A DNA stretch of 64,000 bases from VXMF01 sp965206775 (GTDB taxonomy: Bacteria; Acidobacteriota; Terriglobia; Bryobacterales; UBA6623), in contig CBDBKU010000002.1 of assembly GCA_965206775.1 (NCBI GenBank), positions 930,001 to 994,000 on the forward strand. The letters run 5' to 3'. Both the position numbers and the translations under genes were made by a program. Below, piece after piece: positions 59,408 to 64,000 of this stretch; the first letter of the stretch is position 1; the number at the start of each line of letters is the position of its first letter. A model generated the notes under the pieces. That model ran no database searches, had not been told where the DNA came from, and worked only from the letters and a program-made list of their open reading frames with translations.

Positions 59408-61321
59408 GTGGAGATCGAATTGCTGCACCTACGTTCGCAGTGCCTGCGATTCGTAGCGCTGGCGTCTTTGACGCTGTTCCTCTCGACCGGGATACGAGCC
59501 CACGACGAACCGATCGCGGTCTATTCCGCAGCGAGCCTGAACAAGGAAGCGCCGGTCGCTCCGAATTCCGTGGCCCTCGTCGATGGCGAATTCGGAGACA
59601 CCACGACCACGGCTTCGGATGGCGAGCCCCAGCTTGAGCTCGACAGCATCACGGTCGAGATCGAAGGCTCCGACGGCGTTGCCCTGGAGGCGTCGCTGTT
59701 CTCGGTCGAGCCGGAGACCCTGCGAATTCTGATCCCGAACCTTCCGGCCGGCAGTGCCCACATGACTGTGAAGCGGGGCGAGGAGTCCATTGCAGACGGG
59801 ACGTTTCAAGTGCAGTCCGTCAGTCCCGGACTGTTCTCGGCTGCGGAGAGCGGGGGCGGCCTGGCAGATGGCCAAGCTGAGATCGTCAATCTCCTGCAAG
59901 GCTCCCGCCATTCCCAGGATCTCGCGTACTTCGATGACCTTAACGGAGTGTTTCGGCCCGTGCCGCTCAACCTGGCAGCGGAGGGCACCGTGTTCTTTCT
60001 CAAGCTCCGCGGAACCGGCATCCGATTCGCTTCCGGCCTCAGTGTCACGATCGGCGGAGTTGCCGTCCCTGCGGGTTGCCGGAACGAGCACGGCGTATCC
60101 GCGGGCATTGACGAAGTCAGGATCGGTCCGCTTCCGGTTCAGCTTGTGCATAGCGAACTCGCCGATGTGGTGGTGACAGCCGACGGGATCGCGGCCAACA
60201 CAGTGCAGCTCTCCTTCACGGATTCCGCAGGTGCATGGATCACTTTCAGCAACCAGATCTCACGCTTGTTCCAGGAGCATTGCCAGGTGTGCCACCACCC
60301 TGGCGAGGTCGCTCCGTTTTCGCTAATGGAATACGCAGATGCCAAGGAGTCGGCGCCGGCCATCAAGCAGGCGGTTGAGGAGGGCAGCATGCCGCCTTGG
60401 AAGCCGATACCCGGGCACGGCGAATTCGTCGGAGAACGGCGCCTGACGGACGAGGGAATCGAGATGGTTGCGTCTTGGGTGGACATCGGAGCGCCCGAAG
60501 GCAGTCCGAGCGACCTCCCCGAGCCCCTGGCTTTCGATGCCAGCTGGACACTGGGCGAGCCGGACCTGATCCTCGAGACTCCTTCCTACACGCCTGACCC
60601 GAACGCGTCAGATGACTATCGATGCTTCAGCGTCCCGCTTCCGGACAGCATCACCGAGAGCAGGAGTGTTGTCGGCGTTGAGGTCCGGCCCGGGAACCGC
60701 AAGATCGTGCATCACCTGATTCTCTTCGGTGACCCTGTTGGGGAATCGGCGGCGAAAGCAGCAGCTACCACTGACGGCAAGCCGGGGTACGAGTGCTTCG
60801 GGGGTGCTGGAATCAGCTACACCGCCTTTACGCCCGGTGTCGAGTCTTATGTTGTCGGCGGGTGGGCACCGGGTGCCCGCCCCATGGTCATGCCGGAGGG
60901 TGCCGGGATGTACGTGCGACGCGCATCGCGCATCGCGATTCAGATGCACTACCATCCTGACGGCACCGAGCAGTCCGACAGCACCCGGATCGGCCTTCAC
61001 TTCGCCGACGAGCGAACTGCGCAGAACGCCACGATCATACCGGTGATCAACACGCAATTCTCGATTCCGGCCGGAGCGGAGCGGCACGAGGTCACGGCCG
61101 AGCTCAAGCTTGAGGGAGAAGGCGGGCAGGCCATGCCTGCCGCATTGCTGAACCTTCTCGAGCAAAACGGTGCGTTCCCGCTCGACATCATCAACGTCGC
61201 CCCTCACATGCACCTGCTTGGCCAGGAAATCCGCCTAGACAAGGTGTCCGCGTCAGGCGAGAAGACCCCGATGATCTACATCGACGACTGGGAGTTCGAC
61301 TGGCAGGACATTTATACCTAG
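59408..61321 (+). CDS. Secreted haem-c/copper (PHM-like) protein with TIGR03437-like domain, C-terminus lost
   Basis: A 637-residue exported protein. After a signal peptide (CLRFVALASLTLFLSTGIRA) and a beta-rich domain comes a TIGR03437-like domain (about residues 145-275: SPGLFSAAESGGGLADGQAE, VPLNLAAEGTVFFLKLRGTG, LSVTIGGVAVPAGC), a mark of Solibacter-type proteins. Then a haem c motif CQVCH, and a copper type II monooxygenase-like region with EVRPGNRKIVHHLILFGDP, IAIQMHYHPDG and VAPHMHLLGQEIRL. The copper histidines are present. The protein stops at YIDDWEFDWQDIYT, where relatives continue for about 70-100 residues including a Met ligand, so the end was probably lost beside the ISNCY fragment. 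GTG start. Confidence 0.78.
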   Translation: MEIELLHLRSQCLRFVALASLTLFLSTGIRAHDEPIAVYSAASLNKEAPVAPNSVALVDGEFGDTTTTASDGEPQLELDSITVEIEGSDGVALEASLFSVEPETLRILIPNLPAGSAHMTVKRGEESIADGTFQVQSVSPGLFSAAESGGGLADGQAEIVNLLQGSRHSQDLAYFDDLNGVFRPVPLNLAAEGTVFFLKLRGTGIRFASGLSVTIGGVAVPAGCRNEHGVSAGIDEVRIGPLPVQLVHSELADVVVTADGIAANTVQLSFTDSAGAWITFSNQISRLFQEHCQVCHHPGEVAPFSLMEYADAKESAPAIKQAVEEGSMPPWKPIPGHGEFVGERRLTDEGIEMVASWVDIGAPEGSPSDLPEPLAFDASWTLGEPDLILETPSYTPDPNASDDYRCFSVPLPDSITESRSVVGVEVRPGNRKIVHHLILFGDPVGESAAKAAATTDGKPGYECFGGAGISYTAFTPGVESYVVGGWAPGARPMVMPEGAGMYVRRASRIAIQMHYHPDGTEQSDSTRIGLHFADERTAQNATIIPVINTQFSIPAGAERHEVTAELKLEGEGGQAMPAALLNLLEQNGAFPLDIINVAPHMHLLGQEIRLDKVSASGEKTPMIYIDDWEFDWQDIYT

Positions 61322-61455
61322 TGCCTGCGGCGGAAATCCGTATTTCGTTGATATCCAATGGATTTTGGCGATTTCCGGCGGGTGAAGATGAGGCGGATCG
61401 GGCGCGCATGGCGAGATTCGTCTCAATTTGCGATTATCTTCGGTGGTAAACCGTC

Positions 61456-62043
61456 TTGCGAACTGTTTTTAATCCCTCGATGACGCTCGGCCAGATCGCC
61501 ATCGAAGACATTCCACTCGACGCCCGCTGCCGCGACGACATCCCGGCCGTGCTGAAGGGCATCCAGCACATCTACTGCGACCCGTCCTTGCGGGAGAGCC
61601 TCTTCGCCTTGCTGCGAGAGAGCGTCTTCGCCGCTGGCGAGTCCGCCTCCGACCGCCCTGCGTCCGAGACGCAGGAGAGCGCCGAGCCGGACGGGATCAA
61701 CCCGGATGTCGGTCGGCCCGGCATGGACCTGTGGCAGGTGCTCGTGCTCGGCTTGCTCAAGCAGGGCATCCGCTGCGACTACGATCGGCTGCATGATCTG
61801 GCGAACCAGCACGCCAGCGTGCGCCGCATGCTCGGCATCAGCGATGTGTTCGGCGGCGTCAGGTTCAGCTACCGCACGCTGGCGCGCAACATCGCGCTGC
61901 TCACGCCGGCACTGCTGGCAGAGGTGAACCGCTTGGTGGTGGGGGCGGGCCACGAATTGGCCGGGTGCCGCCCGGGCGAGCCGCTGCAAGCCCGCTGCGA
62001 TAGTTTCGCGGTAGTGAAGGCATCAGACTGCTCCTTCTATTGA
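61456..62043 (+). pseudogene. ISNCY-type transposase, N-terminal part only
   Basis: A 195-codon frame starting MRTVFNPSMTLGQIAIEDIP LDARCRDDIPAVLKGIQHIY, with GRPGMDLWQVLVLGLLKQGI RCDYDRLHDLANQHASVRRM LGISDVFGG and LQARCDSF. This is the start of a transposase family usually classed as ISNCY. About half to two thirds of the protein (catalytic core) is missing after 62007, where unrelated sequence begins. It starts about 135 bp after the truncated copper protein. Confidence 0.65.
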
Positions 62044-62620
62044 ATCACGTTTCTCCAATACCCGTCCATCCCATGCAACTCATTGATGTAGAGGATGTTA
62101 CGAGCGTTTGAACGGTAATGCGGCCGATGTCGCCGGATGGGCCGACATCGTGCGAAACACCATCCAGGTCCGTTTCCGGGACACTTCGGCTTTCTCCCGC
62201 CTGAGCCCCCTGTCATCGCTCCACTCTCGTCGCGGAACGGGCCAGGCTGGAAGCGTTGCAGGAAGCGGTCCGGACTGCGGAGCGAGACATCGCGTCGCTG
62301 GAAGCGCTGTCGGCCAGGTCGGAGCAACGCGTCAGCCCGGACCGGTCCGGAGCGCCAGGCCTGCGGACAGGCAACGCCATTCGATGGGTCATCGCAACCC
62401 GTCTCCTGGCATGGCGTTACCCGGCCTCGCCCGGGCGCCGGCGCGCCTGTCCGGCCCGGTAGCGGGCGATGTCCGGTTCCGGGATCACAGAGTGGCGCAC
62501 CATCCGAACGACCGCATTCCAAGGCCTTGCGCTTGCGCGTCGAACTTCGCCGCCTCGTCTCTCCTCGTGTTGACGCCGCGTGACTCCAGCCGCCGACTCC
62601 CCGATCTGTTCCGAGCCGGT
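62044..62620. other. Gap with no supported gene
   Basis: About 580 bp between the ISNCY fragment and the serine recombinase end. A short plus-strand stretch near 62230-62340 (RLEALQEAVRTAERDIASLE ALSARSEQR) looks like a coiled coil but has no start or conserved context. Probably debris. Confidence 0.35.
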
Positions 62621-64000
62621 TCACGTTCCCGCCCCCCAGTCCAGCAAGCGCTGCCGATCCCAATCCCGCTTCACGTACAGGCCCTTGTGCGTGCCGCGCA
62701 CGATGCGCTTGGCATCCAAGGCCCCCTCGCGAATGCGTTGCCACAGGGCCTGTCGCGACAGGCCCAGCTCGCGCCGCGCTTGCTTCGCCCGCACATACCC
62801 CTCCGGCGGCGACTCGCAGAACCGCGCCCGCACTGCCGGGCTCAGACGCACCTGCAGGGCGGCGCCCTCCACCGCTGCCTCCGCAGGCACGAAGCCCTGC
62901 TGGATCCAGCGATAGAGCGTGCTCGCCGTCGTGCCCAGCTCCCGCGCCGCCTCGCTGACGCTCTGCGGCGGCGCCTCTGCCTGCCGCTTCCCGCCCCGCA
63001 AGAGCTTGATGCCGTGACGCTGCCGCAGGCTTGCCACGATCCCCCGGCTGAATTCCATCCCGCGCGCCGACCGCAGCCCCTGCCGGTTCAGCGTCTCCGC
63101 GATCCGCTCGTCCGCGTGCAGCAGCGCCAGCCCCCGCACGATCTCCACCGTGGCGGGGTCGTCTTGTATCGGCGGCGGCGTCACGCGCGCAGGCAAGGGC
63201 AGGTCGGTCTCGTCGATCCAGCCGCCGCGCCAGCGCAGCAGCACATGCAAATGGCCCGCTGCCCGCTCCACCTTCAGCACGACCTCTTCCACCAGCGCCG
63301 CCAGCAGCCGCTTGCGATCCCGCGCACTGACTCGAGGCGATTCCCACAGACTGCGCACCCGCGCCCCCAACTGCGCGAACACCTCCCCGGACACTTCCGG
63401 GTCACGCCGCGGCTCGCGCTCCGCGGCCTGTTCCAACTCCCGCTGCGCCCGCTCGACCTCGCGCAACGCCGCTTCCCAGTCCCGCGCTAGCGTCCGCGTG
63501 ACCAAGCGGTTCTCCGGATCCTCCGCCTTGTACCTCCTCTCGGCCAGCTGCGCTGCGTACGCGCAGCGCTCCAATTCCAGCTCGTAGCTGCGCAATCGCC
63601 TCGCTTCCCGCTCCTCCGCCTGCCGCTCCGCTCGCAGCGCCGCCTCGACGCCGCCCATGCCCGCCCAGAAACCGCTCCGAGACCCACCGTTCCAGCTGCG
63701 CTCCGCCGACCGACTGGCACCCGCGCTTCCCCGTCCCGGACTGACTTGCCAGACACACGTATCTCACCCCGCTGCCGTACAGCACCTGCATCCTCCGACC
63801 GCACACCCCGCACGCCACCAGCCGTTGCAGCAGCGCCCTCCCCTCGCGCGGCGCTCCGCTCCCCACGCGCAACGAATTCTCCGCCATGCGCTCCTGGATC
63901 TCCAGCCATTCATGCCACTCGACATAGCCCTCGTGATGCTTCTCCAGCACCACCGTCCACTCCTGCCTCGGCAACCTCAGCACCTTCTTGCTCACCTCCC
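62621..64000 (-). pseudogene. Large serine recombinase, frameshifted, 5' end outside window
   Basis: Minus strand. From the right edge: EWTVVLEKHHEGYVEWHEWL EIQERMAEN, then a zinc ribbon LVACGVCGRRMQVLYGSGVR YVC and CQSVGGAQLERWVSERF. One extra base in the AAA run at 63669-63671 breaks the frame; the next frame continues MGGVEAALRAERQAEEREAR with the coiled coil and the C-terminal region. Two helix-turn-helix-like modules end the protein (SVSEAARELGTTASTLYRWI QQG and RAKQARRELGLSRQALWQRI REG). The N-terminal catalytic resolvase domain lies outside the window. Confidence 0.7.

Noticed and set aside
62037..63347. A 436-residue minus-strand frame over the recombinase tail
   Set aside because: Another-frame shadow of the serine recombinase; Gly/Ala/Arg-rich without domains.

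Overview
The window is GC-rich throughout and looks like a chromosome segment of an Acidobacteriota bacterium, most likely of the Bryobacterales/Solibacter type. The pointers are lineage-typical families: a copper type II (PHM-like) protein carrying a TIGR03437-like domain, repetitive NHL proteins with the GGTGxxGxGGDGGPA pattern, a DUF1080 protein, a DUF4380 protein, a formylglycine sulfatase, a plug-less TonB/Oar-like receptor and a PQQ dehydrogenase with an embedded haem. There is no rRNA gene, no CRISPR array and no convincing intact tRNA. The taxonomic call is inference from gene content.

Region 1 (1-29.9 kb) is an orderly chromosomal backbone. After a broken ISKra4-type transposase come, on the minus strand, a DUF3500 protein and a sulfatase, with a VapB antitoxin relic between them. 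From 4.27 kb a dense plus-strand block begins at a near-consensus promoter: a Gld-type ABC exporter (ATPase, permease, GldG-like auxiliary protein, DUF4340 protein), then apt, ispE, prs, rplY, pth, rpsF, rpsR and rplI, then an SDR, a DUF4380 protein, a NadD-like nucleotidyltransferase and a J-domain protein, many with overlapping start and stop codons. This joins nucleotide salvage, isoprenoid and PRPP synthesis with translation genes. From 17.8 to 28.9 kb the genes are mostly exported catabolic or surface proteins: a TIM-barrel isomerase, a beta-lactamase-fold esterase, a DUF1080 protein, an acetamidase/formamidase, an alcohol dehydrogenase, an Oar-like outer-membrane protein and a catalytically atypical aldo/keto reductase.

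Region 2 (29.9-64 kb) is an accessory, heavily rearranged zone. Intact cargo genes sit among relics: an ADP-ribosylhydrolase/phosphatase fused in frame to the front of an IS481 transposase; an amidohydrolase next to a fragment of another; two divergent paralogous TPR proteins; a secreted carbonic-anhydrase-like protein that has lost its zinc histidine; three HigBA modules (one with a broken toxin); a WYL-like zinc protein and a dead Fic gene; a tandemly duplicated NHL protein with one decayed copy; a secreted two-Cache protein cut in two by a 1.68-kb IS; and a haem/copper protein truncated beside an ISNCY fragment. Mobile DNA includes ISKra4, IS1634 (complete, with TCATG target duplication), IS481, IS6, an IS4-like family (twice), IS21, IS110, ISNCY, at least three tyrosine integrase tails and a serine recombinase running off the right edge.

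The best candidates for something new are the IS481-captured ADP-ribosylhydrolase, the haem-c/copper/TIGR03437 fusion, the zinc-ligand-less exported carbonic anhydrase and the palindrome cluster beside IS110. I did not find a complete, clearly new multi-gene system. All family names rest on motif recognition by eye, without database searches.
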